Virus record (IMG/VR): IMGVR_UViG_3300017730_000010
Coordinates: 1-55,721 of that record
Length of the DNA: 55,721 bases
From: a virus
Reading direction: 5' to 3' (one strand)
Shown here: positions 45,744-54,285 of the stretch, in pieces
Numbering within the stretch: position 1 is the first letter of the stretch
Layout: every line of letters starts with the position of its first letter
The notes under the pieces: model-generated
Told to the model about the DNA's origin: nothing
Database searches by the model: none
The model's input: only the letters and a program-made list of their open reading frames with translations
Made by a program: the position numbers and the translations under genes

Positions 45744-48208
45744 GTAGCTGCGTAACAAAACATATAGATGAATTTTGTGATAAATTTTTGTCACTAAATG
45801 TTAGCTTTGGTCCTGAGAGTGAATTTGTTGTAGAAGCAGAAACTTTAGGTAATGGGACTATACCAATAGAATCTGAAGTTTTTCAAAAATATTTACCAGG
45901 CACAGCAAAATTCCAATTACTTGAAGAAACTTTTAAAAAATCTTCTGGAGGGTTATCTACAAACTCTAAATTTTACGACCCTGTAGCTAAGTCTTTTAAG
46001 ACAGACACAATTGCTGCAGGTTTTGGGGGAGATTTTAATCTTGGAATGGAATACTTTACAGTTCAGGGCATACCAACACATTATGGATCTCCTAGAAATC
46101 TTACGGTATCACGATACAACTATATGAGAAATATTTGGCCATTACTTGATAGAAAAAAAAATGGATCACTTTATTACATAGGCGTAGACGGTCTTGTTAG
46201 ACAAATGAACTCAAATGATCCTCAACAAAATCAACATGTCCCTGGATATCCAAATCCGTATACTGAATTTGGAGAATGGTATTATACGTTTGGTTCAGTG
46301 ACCCTGAAATTTGGAATAGAAACTTATGATTTTAAAACTGGTGGAAATTTACCCTCAGGAGCTATAGCATATCCTCAAGGCTTTTTTTCTGATTCGGGAA
46401 CTATACAATCAGTAACAAACTCAATGCTATCTGGGTCTGGAGCTATAGCAATTGGCTCTTCATTATTTGGAGGTTATAAGATAATAGAAGCTGGCACAGA
46501 TCTTGGAAAAGTAGGAATTTTAAATGAAGTTGGTATATCTGTACCAGACGAAGCAGAGTCTTCATCAATAACAAAAAGTTATGGAGACTCTTATTCTTCT
46601 GGCGCTCAAGTTGTATCAAGGACGACTGGAAGAGTTCCAGATACAACTGCGGAAGAAATGGGTGAAATAAATGGTGGATTTGAAGAAGTTGGGTATACTA
46701 CACAACAATATCAAGATTCTGATGAAAGACCTGGGAGTTATTATAATTTAAGCGCTTTAAACGTTTTTGGGAGACCAACAGACGGTACAGTAAGTAGTGA
46801 TAGAGACACTTATATCTGGGCAAAAATAAGAGATTTAGGCGTAGTCAGGGAATATGGATTAGCACTGTTAATTCAAACAGGAGGCACTTCCGTTTCAAGT
46901 ACAGAATTTATTGAAAAGACATATGGGCCTGAATGGTTGAAAGATAGTAGGAGTATTTATTATAATGCAGAAGCAGCGATGAATTCGGGGGACGCGCTAG
47001 ATACAGTAAGAAACACGTTGTTACCTCAAGCAAGCGAATCTGTAAATGAAACTCTTTTTTATTCAAAAATTACAAATTATAATCGGTTTTGGAAGGCGGC
47101 GGATCCTGGCGCAAGTCTTTATTGGAGTACTAGTGGGGATTTAAATAGAGACCCTAATGATCCACATATTGACGAATTAGTTGGATTTCAAAATTTTGGA
47201 TCAGCAAATAATCCTACTGGAGAAAAATTCTGGAGGTCACCAAGTGGTGGAAATATTAACCTTGTGGAATTTGATACGCCAATTGAAAATACAGGTTTTT
47301 CAGACATTAAGTTGGCAGAAAATAATGAAATCTTTACTATAGGAGATCTTGTGGGAGAACCTGGAGAAAAACCTCAAACAAGTGGTATAATATTGGTTGA
47401 CTTCGGGCCAATAGTAGAGCCAAGCTTTAGTGGAATGGATGAAGATTTTACTAGGTATGAATCTATAATAGACTTTACTAAATCAAATTTTGATCAAAAT
47501 GAAACAATGTTTGGAGGATTAGCTTCTATTGATACAGTAAATCTTGAAGCGTTAGTTAAAAATTTAATAAATAAATATGGAGAAATATACGATTCTATGT
47601 TAGATCAAAACCCAAGTGATCCTAGTTCTATATACAATTCGGGACCAAACAGTTACGACGTACCTAGAACCGCACTTAGAAGAATAAATAACGAAAACAA
47701 TGGAAAAAAAGGGTATTGGGGTAGTACATTTATAAATAGATCAGGACCAAGGTTATTCGGATGTAGATCGAACCGAGCGAGACATAATAGAAACGATTCT
47801 TTTTCGACGGTTGAGTTTAATATTAATATTTCTCCTGATGGAAGAAATAAATCTATTGGAGGTGGTGATGAAGGGATTGCATTTGATACAGTTAATAGAA
47901 CTTGCGCAAATCAAGTTGACGTAGAATACGTAGAAAAAATAAACTTTACTTTAATAAATCAACTATATGATTTTGAAGCAAACCCTTTTCATTTAAGATT
48001 TTTAGAAGGAGCTTCGATAACCGTGAATAATGGAAAATTAAAAGCTAGCTATACATTTTCACAAAAGCCATATATACCTAATTTTGCAAAAGCAGCTGAA
48101 GGATCAGCTTCAGCAAGAAGATTTATTGGAAACAGGAGTTATTATTCAAACTTACCAGCGTATAGCCTTGGTACACAAAAAGGAGTGCTTCCTGGCTTCA
48201 GATATTAA
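45740..48208 (+). CDS. Tail-associated protein with C-terminal PNFA motif (822 aa)
   Basis: A large Gly/Ser/Asn/Tyr-rich protein with no catalytic motif that I recognise. A domain near the C-terminus (STVEFNINISPDGRNKSIGG, then VEKINFTLINQLYDFEANPF) leads into YTFSQKPYIPNFAKAAEGSA; IPNFAKAA is at residues 779-786. The motif is followed by ~40 residues ending KGVLPGFRY. It shares the motif with the tape measure, so the two proteins probably contact a common partner or share a processing step. Confidence 0.6.
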   Translation: MSSCVTKHIDEFCDKFLSLNVSFGPESEFVVEAETLGNGTIPIESEVFQKYLPGTAKFQLLEETFKKSSGGLSTNSKFYDPVAKSFKTDTIAAGFGGDFNLGMEYFTVQGIPTHYGSPRNLTVSRYNYMRNIWPLLDRKKNGSLYYIGVDGLVRQMNSNDPQQNQHVPGYPNPYTEFGEWYYTFGSVTLKFGIETYDFKTGGNLPSGAIAYPQGFFSDSGTIQSVTNSMLSGSGAIAIGSSLFGGYKIIEAGTDLGKVGILNEVGISVPDEAESSSITKSYGDSYSSGAQVVSRTTGRVPDTTAEEMGEINGGFEEVGYTTQQYQDSDERPGSYYNLSALNVFGRPTDGTVSSDRDTYIWAKIRDLGVVREYGLALLIQTGGTSVSSTEFIEKTYGPEWLKDSRSIYYNAEAAMNSGDALDTVRNTLLPQASESVNETLFYSKITNYNRFWKAADPGASLYWSTSGDLNRDPNDPHIDELVGFQNFGSANNPTGEKFWRSPSGGNINLVEFDTPIENTGFSDIKLAENNEIFTIGDLVGEPGEKPQTSGIILVDFGPIVEPSFSGMDEDFTRYESIIDFTKSNFDQNETMFGGLASIDTVNLEALVKNLINKYGEIYDSMLDQNPSDPSSIYNSGPNSYDVPRTALRRINNENNGKKGYWGSTFINRSGPRLFGCRSNRARHNRNDSFSTVEFNINISPDGRNKSIGGGDEGIAFDTVNRTCANQVDVEYVEKINFTLINQLYDFEANPFHLRFLEGASITVNNGKLKASYTFSQKPYIPNFAKAAEGSASARRFIGNRSYYSNLPAYSLGTQKGVLPGFRY

Positions 48209-48211
48209 AAT

Positions 48212-48481
48212 ATGAGATCTAGTGGAAAAGGAGCAGGTTATAATAGTATTATATCAACACAAGATGGAAAGATATCTTTATGGATTAATTCTGAAGGAAT
48301 TACAGCAGAAGGAGTTGATAAAGAAGTTGTGTTTGATATTAATCAAAAAAAAGTTTATGGAATGACTCCAGCAAATGGAGACACATTAACAATAGCACTA
48401 AGAGAAGTTGATTATTGCGACACTGAGGGTAATCAATATAAAATGTTAGTTTTATGCTCAGAGCCATATACGTCAAGTTAA
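48212..48481 (+). CDS. Small structural hypothetical protein (89 aa)
   Basis: Beta-rich protein (GYNSIISTQDGKISLWINSE, then VVFDINQKKVYGMTPANGDT) with a C-terminal CDTEG...VLCSEPYTSS. It lies 3 nt after the PNFA-bearing tail gene and 11 nt before the beta-propeller gene, so it is probably a minor tail or chaperone protein. Not recognised. Confidence 0.6.
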   Translation: MRSSGKGAGYNSIISTQDGKISLWINSEGITAEGVDKEVVFDINQKKVYGMTPANGDTLTIALREVDYCDTEGNQYKMLVLCSEPYTSS

Positions 48482-48492
48482 TAATAATTATT

Positions 48493-50082
48493 ATGGGTAT
48501 TGGACTATGCTGCTGCTCTGACAATCGAGGGGGTAATAAAATATACAAGTATGAAGGCTCTTCCTATCTTAGTAATGCTTCATTGTTTAATCAATTTCCA
48601 GGAAATCAATTAAACCCACTTTTTTCCAACAAATCTTCAACAAATTTTTACGGAGGTTCTACGGGGTCTTTTTCAGAAGATAGTTCTTCAGTGAATTTTA
48701 GATATGGTTACAAAATAAAAATAGGAGGAAATTATCTGGGGCTTGCAGCTGGAGATGCTGGGTTAAAAGTGTATAGAATAAAAAAAGATGGAACGTTAGA
48801 ATACAGTAACCAGTTTAATTTAGTTACAGGAAGGAGCTCTGAAATGTCAGCTGATATTTCAACTTCAATTGGCTTTGGTAATATTGTAACGCCATGTTTT
48901 TTTGGCGATTCGCTTGGATCTAGGTATGGTTACGAGCAAAATTCTTTTAGTGGAGTTTATGGATTAAGCTATGGTTCTTTAGGTGACGGTAGTGTCGGTT
49001 TCTTTGCTGCGTGTGGAATTAGTGGAGTAAAGTTTGTAAGTTTAGAGGATAATAGAATTGTAAATTTAATAGATCAGTCTTCATTTTTAATAAGGGAGGT
49101 TTGTAGTGCTGGAAATTATTTAGCAGTTGGATATGCATCTTATAATAGGCCAAATACAAATTTTTCAACTTTCGATCAGTTAGATTTTTTACCAGAATTT
49201 GGGGGAGCAGGAGCTCCATATATATCTCAGCCATCTGGAGCTGGTAAATGTCAGTTTTATAGTAAAAATGAAAACGGAGGAGTTGATTATGTTGGTGAAA
49301 TTAATTGTGGATCAGTAAACGAAATAAGTAATTATGAACAATATATATATGTAGCCCATGAGTCTGGATTAGATAGGGTTAGTATTGAAGGGCAAGGGGT
49401 TACGTCAGAGCAATTAATATCTGGAAGAAGTGTATTTGCTGTAGATGTTATTAAAGATTATTGGGCAGCTTCAGTAGAGAATGGATATTATATAAACGGC
49501 CAATTTACAAGTATGTCTTTTGAAAAAAACTTGTGTGAAGACATCCCTTCAGGCACTGGACAAGTAAGGGCAAAAATAAATGATAAAAATATATTTGCGA
49601 ATGAATATGTAGACGTAAACCAAACAAGTTTTAATTTACAATCAGAGCCATTTTCAGTAGGTTTTAGTGGAACTAGTAATGATTTAATAATAGGAGCTTT
49701 ACCCACTTCTATAGATATGACATCTTCTTTTGATATAATTGGTTCGTGGCAAGGGGGATTAGTTATCAATAATGAAAATATTTTCGATATTATATCTAAC
49801 AACTGCTCAAACTGGAGGAAATCTGAATCAACATCATTAAGAAATGGCTATGGAAATTTTCAATATACTCTTTCAGCAATAGATATAGCATCAAAAGGTG
49901 ATTATACATACGTTTTAGATTGCCCTCAATACATAGCTAATAGTATGGGGCCTGGATGGTTTACGCCGCTGGCACCTCAAGAAGAAAAACCTAGAGAAGC
50001 TCCAATTGAGTTATATTTAAATTCAGAAAATGGAGTACATGAAGCTGCCGCTGGAATTTTAATATTAAAACATCAAGATTAA
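48493..50082 (+). CDS. Putative beta-propeller tail protein (529 aa)
   Basis: ATG 48493 is preferred; the in-frame ATG at 48454 lies inside the previous gene. The N-terminus (MGIGLCCCSDNRGGNKIYKY) has a Cys cluster. Repeated blades occur: NYLGLAAGDAGLKVYRIKKD, FFAACGISGVKFVSLEDNRI, NYLAVGYASYNRP, YIYVAHESGLDRVSIEGQGV, and DYWAASVENGYYING, which resemble LVIVD-type propeller repeats. The C-terminal part is unassigned. Position at the end of the tail block suggests a receptor-binding or decoration protein. Confidence 0.55.
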   Translation: MGIGLCCCSDNRGGNKIYKYEGSSYLSNASLFNQFPGNQLNPLFSNKSSTNFYGGSTGSFSEDSSSVNFRYGYKIKIGGNYLGLAAGDAGLKVYRIKKDGTLEYSNQFNLVTGRSSEMSADISTSIGFGNIVTPCFFGDSLGSRYGYEQNSFSGVYGLSYGSLGDGSVGFFAACGISGVKFVSLEDNRIVNLIDQSSFLIREVCSAGNYLAVGYASYNRPNTNFSTFDQLDFLPEFGGAGAPYISQPSGAGKCQFYSKNENGGVDYVGEINCGSVNEISNYEQYIYVAHESGLDRVSIEGQGVTSEQLISGRSVFAVDVIKDYWAASVENGYYINGQFTSMSFEKNLCEDIPSGTGQVRAKINDKNIFANEYVDVNQTSFNLQSEPFSVGFSGTSNDLIIGALPTSIDMTSSFDIIGSWQGGLVINNENIFDIISNNCSNWRKSESTSLRNGYGNFQYTLSAIDIASKGDYTYVLDCPQYIANSMGPGWFTPLAPQEEKPREAPIELYLNSENGVHEAAAGILILKHQD

Positions 50083-50120
50083 ATGTTGAAAAAATAAAGT
50101 TAATAGATAATATATTATAT

Positions 50121-50369
50121 ATGGAAAAAGACTTAAATATAATTTTAAATAATTTTTTAGATTCTAATCAACCATTAATAGATTCAGAATTTAAAGAGCA
50201 TATAGAAGCTGTAAGAATAGAGTATTTACAGGAGATAGGCAAGCCAGGATGTACTCCATGTATAGTAAACGCAGCTAAAAGAAAGTTTTCTGAAAGAGTA
50301 AAAAAAATATTCGAAGAAAAACAACAAAAAAATATCGACCCTTTTGAAGATACATCTCCAAGCCCATGA
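50121..50369 (+). CDS. Small hypothetical protein (82 aa)
   Basis: Helical, acidic-to-basic protein with a CxxC pair in GKPGCTPCIVNAAKRKFSER, which could bind a metal or be redox-active. The ATG directly follows a TATATTATATATG run. It overlaps the next gene by 4 nt (ATGA). No family recognised. Confidence 0.6.
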   Translation: MEKDLNIILNNFLDSNQPLIDSEFKEHIEAVRIEYLQEIGKPGCTPCIVNAAKRKFSERVKKIFEEKQQKNIDPFEDTSPSP

Positions 50370-50725
50370 TTGATTTCACTAAACAGTTTTTAGAATTTTA
50401 TATATGGGGCTTCTTGGCGTCAATGAATTGGATATTCGTTTGGCAAACGACAACGTTAAAAGTTAAATTTTTAAAGGTGTGGCTTTTTATCAGAAGGAAA
50501 AAGAAAAAAGTTTTTACCCCAACTGACTTCGAAGAATATGTATACGAAAATTGGGGTCTGTTTGGAGAATTATTATGCTGTCCTATATGTTTCAGTCATT
50601 GGACTGGAGCTATATTTTATTCTTTGTTGTGCTATTTTTTTAATGCTCCTTTGTGGGCTATACCAATAGCATTTTTTACATATCCTGTTTTAATATACTT
50701 TCTTATCAAGAAGTATATCAACTAA
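50366..50725 (+). CDS. Membrane protein with CPICFSHW motif (119 aa)
   Basis: Hydrophobic segments at residues ~8-28 and a C-terminal hairpin (GAIFYSLLCYFFNAPLWAIP, then IAFFTYPVLIYFLI) flank a basic cytoplasmic loop (RRKKKK). Between them is FGELLCCPICFSHWTG, a CPxCxSxWxG motif like that of DUF1360-type phage/bacterial membrane proteins of unknown function. The 3' end overlaps the convergent gene 50718-51584 by 8 nt with no terminator between. Confidence 0.65.
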   Translation: MIDFTKQFLEFYIWGFLASMNWIFVWQTTTLKVKFLKVWLFIRRKKKKVFTPTDFEEYVYENWGLFGELLCCPICFSHWTGAIFYSLLCYFFNAPLWAIPIAFFTYPVLIYFLIKKYIN

Positions 50726-51584
50726 ATTCTTCTTTCATTATCTTGAGAAGTATTCTAGCCTCTTTAGAAGGTATATCTTTATAAGCTTCCCAAGATTCAA
50801 CTTCTGAACAGATATAAACTTTAGCTTCTTTGAGTTGTTTTAAATAGTCTTTGAAGCAATCAAAGTTGTAACAGTTTATAAGTTCTTTAGCGTTTTTCTC
50901 TAAAGATGATTGAATGTCAAAAGATGGGCTAGAGGAAGTTTGCTGATTTAAGGCGATAGGCTTACCATCAGATGTATCCATTTCATCTGATCCAACTATG
51001 TGTACATTCAGAAAGTTTCTGACAGCTCTGACGAACGCTCTGTTACAAGCGATAGTTTCTAAAAACTTCACAGCAAAACTGCTACAATTATTTATTGTTG
51101 CATTAGCCATGTCTTCATAAATTATAGCCTTACCTCCTGTTTCATAGTTTGGTATAAAAACAATACTGCACCTAACTGCAACATGGTCGTGTTCGCATTT
51201 CACAGTTTCATACGAGACTGAGTCAAACCCTCTTAGTCTAGCAAGCTCTTTAATTCCAGACAATTTAATTAATAGTTGATGATCTCTCAATCCATCAATT
51301 ACTTTTGGTACGGGTTTGTTAAATCTTTCAAAAAAAGCTTTATTAGGAAATAAGTGTTCTTCCTTTACCATAGCTCGCCAATTAATTGAACCACCTTCAT
51401 CGAAGGTATATTGAACATTTGTTAATAATCCGTTTTCATCCCTCTTAAATAGGGATGGTCCATAATTATTATCTATTAATATATCTTCACTCATATTTCC
51501 TCCTTCATTTGATGATTTAACTGTCGTAGAATTTTCGCAAGTAGTTTCTGAAGAAACGTTTTTTTTTGGTCTTCCTCTAGGCAT
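50718..51584 (-). CDS. Probable single-strand annealing (Rad52/Sak-like) protein
   Basis: 288 residues. The N-terminus MPRGRPKKN is AT-hook-like. The conserved-looking core is DGLRDHQLLIKLSGIKELAR (residues ~98-117), a strand region VAVRCSIVFIPNYE, and FLETIACNRAFVRAVRNFLN with HIVGSDEM. Similar core patterns occur in proteins of other large phages, and the 'NRAFVRAVRNFLN' helix recalls Rad52-type annealing proteins; this is a pattern judgement. The C-terminal third is helical. It lies in the same minus-strand block as SSB and other replication genes. Confidence 0.4.
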   Translation of the reverse strand: MPRGRPKKNVSSETTCENSTTVKSSNEGGNMSEDILIDNNYGPSLFKRDENGLLTNVQYTFDEGGSINWRAMVKEEHLFPNKAFFERFNKPVPKVIDGLRDHQLLIKLSGIKELARLRGFDSVSYETVKCEHDHVAVRCSIVFIPNYETGGKAIIYEDMANATINNCSSFAVKFLETIACNRAFVRAVRNFLNVHIVGSDEMDTSDGKPIALNQQTSSSPSFDIQSSLEKNAKELINCYNFDCFKDYLKQLKEAKVYICSEVESWEAYKDIPSKEARILLKIMKEEFS

Positions 51585-51615
51585 GACTATATATTACTAT
51601 AAAAATTTAGATAAG

Positions 51616-52149
51616 TCAAGCTTTTTTAACGTTTTCTATCTGCTTTTTAATTCTAAAGTTAATTATTCTTGTTATTATATTTTTAACAAGCTCTTTCACT
51701 ACTTCAACTTCACCTGGTTCTAGGGGTATTTTAAATGTATCAGAACCATTTCTGGTAATAGAGATTCCAAATGCAGGAACGGTTTGTTTCTTTTCTTCAA
51801 ATTTTTTAGTTTGAGGGTTTAGTGAACTAACTTTAATTTGTTTATCCCAGGGGGAGAATTTTATAGTAGTTTTATTATCTTCAAAGTTATGGAATGTATT
51901 GTATTCATACCTATTTGTTAAGGCATTGATAATTGATCCACACTCAAATTCATTAAATTTTATAGAAAGATTCTTAGATGGATCATTAGAATTACCAGAA
52001 AAGCTTCCTGTTTTACTATCTGCGTTCCAACTAAACTGCTTGATCGCATTAACGAAAAGGCAAGGTTCACCATCTTTTTGAACGCCGTATCTAAAGCTGA
52101 AGGCGCATCCAGCATTTTTTGAGTTTGGTTTATATATTGATGTGCTCAT
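51616..52149 (-). CDS. Conserved-looking hypothetical protein (177 aa)
   Basis: The pattern CLFVNAIKQFSWNADSKTGS, FSGNSNDPSKNLSIKFNEFE and TIKFSPWDKQIKVSS suggests a small antiparallel beta-sheet protein with a C-terminal basic helix (ITRIINFRIKKQIENVKK). The overall look (strand repeats, aromatic residues, basic helix) would fit single-stranded nucleic acid binding, but I cannot place it. It starts 2 nt after gene 52152-52553. Confidence 0.55.
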   Translation of the reverse strand: MSTSIYKPNSKNAGCAFSFRYGVQKDGEPCLFVNAIKQFSWNADSKTGSFSGNSNDPSKNLSIKFNEFECGSIINALTNRYEYNTFHNFEDNKTTIKFSPWDKQIKVSSLNPQTKKFEEKKQTVPAFGISITRNGSDTFKIPLEPGEVEVVKELVKNIITRIINFRIKKQIENVKKA

Positions 52150-52151
52150 AA

Positions 52152-52553
52152 TTAATCGTAGTCTATTTTAATGTTTTTGCTTTCAAATCCTTTTTCTCTT
52201 AGTTCGGTCATGTGTCTCGCACCCTTTCTTTCTTTTGCATAATTATCATAGTACGTTTTTTTAACTGGGTCTACACCTCCATTCATTGAGGCTCTTTTTT
52301 GAGAAAGTTCTTTTGAGTAGTCTTGCATATCTCCATATGTACCTTTCATATTCCCTGTTTTTTCTATAAAAGCTGTATTAGAGAAAGGGTCAATGTTTGA
52401 TTCGCAGTTTAATTGCGGATTAGTCCATTCCCTTTTCCATTCCACACCGTCTTCGTCAAAGTATACATGCTCTTCGTTCATTGTTTGGACAACTTCTTTA
52501 TATTCTTCTTTTTTTGGATGTTTGTAGATATAAATTGGCATTATTTTATACAT
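52152..52553 (-). CDS. FmdB-like phage protein lacking zinc cysteines
   Basis: From MPIYIYKHPKKEEYKEVVQT on, it follows a pattern I know from phage 'FmdB/zinc ribbon-like' proteins: MPIY start, W-x-NP, a DPFS-x-TAFIEKT motif, KGTYGDMQDYSKELSQKR. The cysteines of the ribbon are absent. Two starts are possible: 52553 (after a TTATATATG box) or the second Met four codons later, which gives the canonical MPIY. Function unknown, possibly regulatory. Confidence 0.65.
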   Translation of the reverse strand: MYKIMPIYIYKHPKKEEYKEVVQTMNEEHVYFDEDGVEWKREWTNPQLNCESNIDPFSNTAFIEKTGNMKGTYGDMQDYSKELSQKRASMNGGVDPVKKTYYDNYAKERKGARHMTELREKGFESKNIKIDYD

Positions 52554-52589
52554 ATATAATAACCAAATACCTTAAAAAATCAAGAAAAA

Positions 52590-52603
52590 GTGTATATAAA
52601 GTT
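52590..52603 (+). promoter_or_regulatory. Candidate late promoter, GTGTATATAAAG
   Basis: GTGTATATAAAGTT ends directly before the ATG at 52604, in the divergent gap to gene 52152-52553. Same box as at 13830 and 16751. Confidence 0.4.
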
Positions 52604-53812
52604 ATGATGTTTTCATTTATATTGACATTGTGTTCTGCACTAGCTATATCTATAGTTGGTGCATATTTCAGCATAATTGGACTTTCGACAATATTCGTTG
52701 GTTCTAATTTATCTGTCATAATAATGGGTTCATTTCTTGAAATTGGAAAAGTAGTAACAGTACTATGGCTCCATAAGAATTGGAAAAAGAGTGGGATAAT
52801 GCTTAAAACATATTTTATTTTTGCAATAGTAGTTTTAATGGGTATAACAAGTTTAGGTATATTTGGTTTTTTAAGTAAATCACATTTAGAGCACCAAGCT
52901 AAAGCTAATACTGATATAATGTTGATTGAAACAGCTGATAAAAAAATAGAAAAAGAAAACGCATTTATTCTTCAATACGAAAAACAAATTAAAAATTTAG
53001 AATCTAGTATGGAATCGGGATCAAAGGTTTCTACTGTAGAACTCGATAGAGAAGAGTCTAGATTAAAATCGTTAAGGGAAGAATTTAATGAAAATATATC
53101 TTTAGATTTAAAAAGGATAGAGCAAAGTAAAGATAGATTAAAAGTATTAGATAGTGAATTAAATACTCTTAAAGATTCCCCTGGAGGTTTATTTTCGAAT
53201 AAAAAGAAAAAAATTGAGGAATTAATTAATTCTCAAAAAGAAGAAAGAGAAGAAGTTAAATCTAATATAGCTATGTATAACTCTTATATAGAATCATTTA
53301 GGGAAGATTTTGAACAAAAATCTAATTCAATAAATAAAAATATAGATTCACTTAGGGGTTTAAATTCAAATCAAAAAGGTGAAACTTTTAAGAATATTCA
53401 ATCATTAAATGATAGAATAAAACAGTCTATGGAATCTATAGAAGAAGCTCAAATAGAAAAAGCTCAAAGAGGTAAAAACATAAGAGAAATGGAAGCTGAG
53501 ATAGGACCACTTAAATATGTAGCTGAGGCAGTTAAGGATTTTGGTGGTAATGAAATTAGTACGGATACAGCTGTAAGAATGTTAATAATGATAATTATGG
53601 TCGTATTCGATCCTTTAGCTTTGCTTTTAGTAGTAGCCGCTCAAATAACTTTCTTTAGTACAAGAACTAAAGTAAAAAAGGTTGTTACGAAAACTAAGAG
53701 TGAAAGCTTACCTGAAGCGCCTAAAGAGAAAAAAACTATTAAAGATAAAATTAAAAAAGTTTTTTTACCAACCCCGCAAAAAGATTTTAAGGTCTTAATG
53801 GACGACGATTAA
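52604..53812 (+). CDS. Membrane protein with long coiled coil (402 aa)
   Basis: ATG 52604 is chosen (52607 also possible); earlier in-frame codons overlap the divergent gene. Three N-terminal transmembrane helices (FSFILTLCSALAISIVGAYF, TIFVGSNLSVIIMGSFLEIG, FIFAIVVLMGITSLGIFGFL) precede a ~220-residue coiled coil. A hydrophobic segment (RMLIMIIMVVFDPLALLLVV) and a basic/acidic tail follow. I recognise the N-terminal pattern from membrane proteins of marine T4-like phages; role unknown. Its stop and that of the SSB gene share TTAA. Confidence 0.7.
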   Translation: MMFSFILTLCSALAISIVGAYFSIIGLSTIFVGSNLSVIIMGSFLEIGKVVTVLWLHKNWKKSGIMLKTYFIFAIVVLMGITSLGIFGFLSKSHLEHQAKANTDIMLIETADKKIEKENAFILQYEKQIKNLESSMESGSKVSTVELDREESRLKSLREEFNENISLDLKRIEQSKDRLKVLDSELNTLKDSPGGLFSNKKKKIEELINSQKEEREEVKSNIAMYNSYIESFREDFEQKSNSINKNIDSLRGLNSNQKGETFKNIQSLNDRIKQSMESIEEAQIEKAQRGKNIREMEAEIGPLKYVAEAVKDFGGNEISTDTAVRMLIMIIMVVFDPLALLLVVAAQITFFSTRTKVKKVVTKTKSESLPEAPKEKKTIKDKIKKVFLPTPQKDFKVLMDDD

Positions 53813-54282
53813 AATTCAAAATCGGGGTCAAATTCTGAATAGGAGTCGTCTGAAGTTTCTTTGGGCGACTCTTCTTCTTTTACAGTTTCTTCCTCAACTT
53901 CTTTTTTCTTTGGTCTACCTCTTTTGGGTTTAGATTCAGATTCTTGATCTACTTTGGGGCCAAATTGAACTTTACCACAGTAACCATCTACATTTACTGT
54001 TACGCTATTGCAGGAAATTTCTTCTCCATTGCTGAGAGTTTTCTTATACTGCTTAGGCATAACTTGAGCGTTTGAGATTAAGACTTGAGCTCCTTTCTTG
54101 AGCAACATACACTTTTCGCCTTCTTTACCCCAAACGTCTACATAAAAGAATAATGCATTTTCGTTATGAGGATTATTAACGGCGATTCTGAATTTACAGA
54201 CTTTTGTTTTACCAGCGTCTTTAAGTTCTGGATCTGCAACTAGATTTCCGATGCAGTGGAATTGATTTAAATAAAAAGCCAT
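53809..54282 (-). CDS. ssb: Single-stranded DNA-binding protein
   Basis: 157 residues. The N-terminal OB-fold pattern FHCIGNLVADPEL, VCKFRIAVNN and ALFFYVDVWGKEGEKCM is typical of bacterial/phage SSB. The linker contains PKRGRPKKKE (AT-hook-like), and the tail is acidic with a phenylalanine end (EFDPDFEF), like the DDDIPF tip that recruits partners. AGAAAGGAAAA before the ATG is a good ribosome binding site. Coats ssDNA in replication and recombination. Confidence 0.88.
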   Translation of the reverse strand: MAFYLNQFHCIGNLVADPELKDAGKTKVCKFRIAVNNPHNENALFFYVDVWGKEGEKCMLLKKGAQVLISNAQVMPKQYKKTLSNGEEISCNSVTVNVDGYCGKVQFGPKVDQESESKPKRGRPKKKEVEEETVKEEESPKETSDDSYSEFDPDFEF

Positions 54283-54285
54283 AAT

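Noticed and set aside
48454-48530. Lipoprotein signal peptide from ATG 48454
   Set aside because: The hydrophobic run before CCC looks suggestive, but the -1 residue is Leu and the extra codons overlap the preceding gene; ATG 48493 is better.
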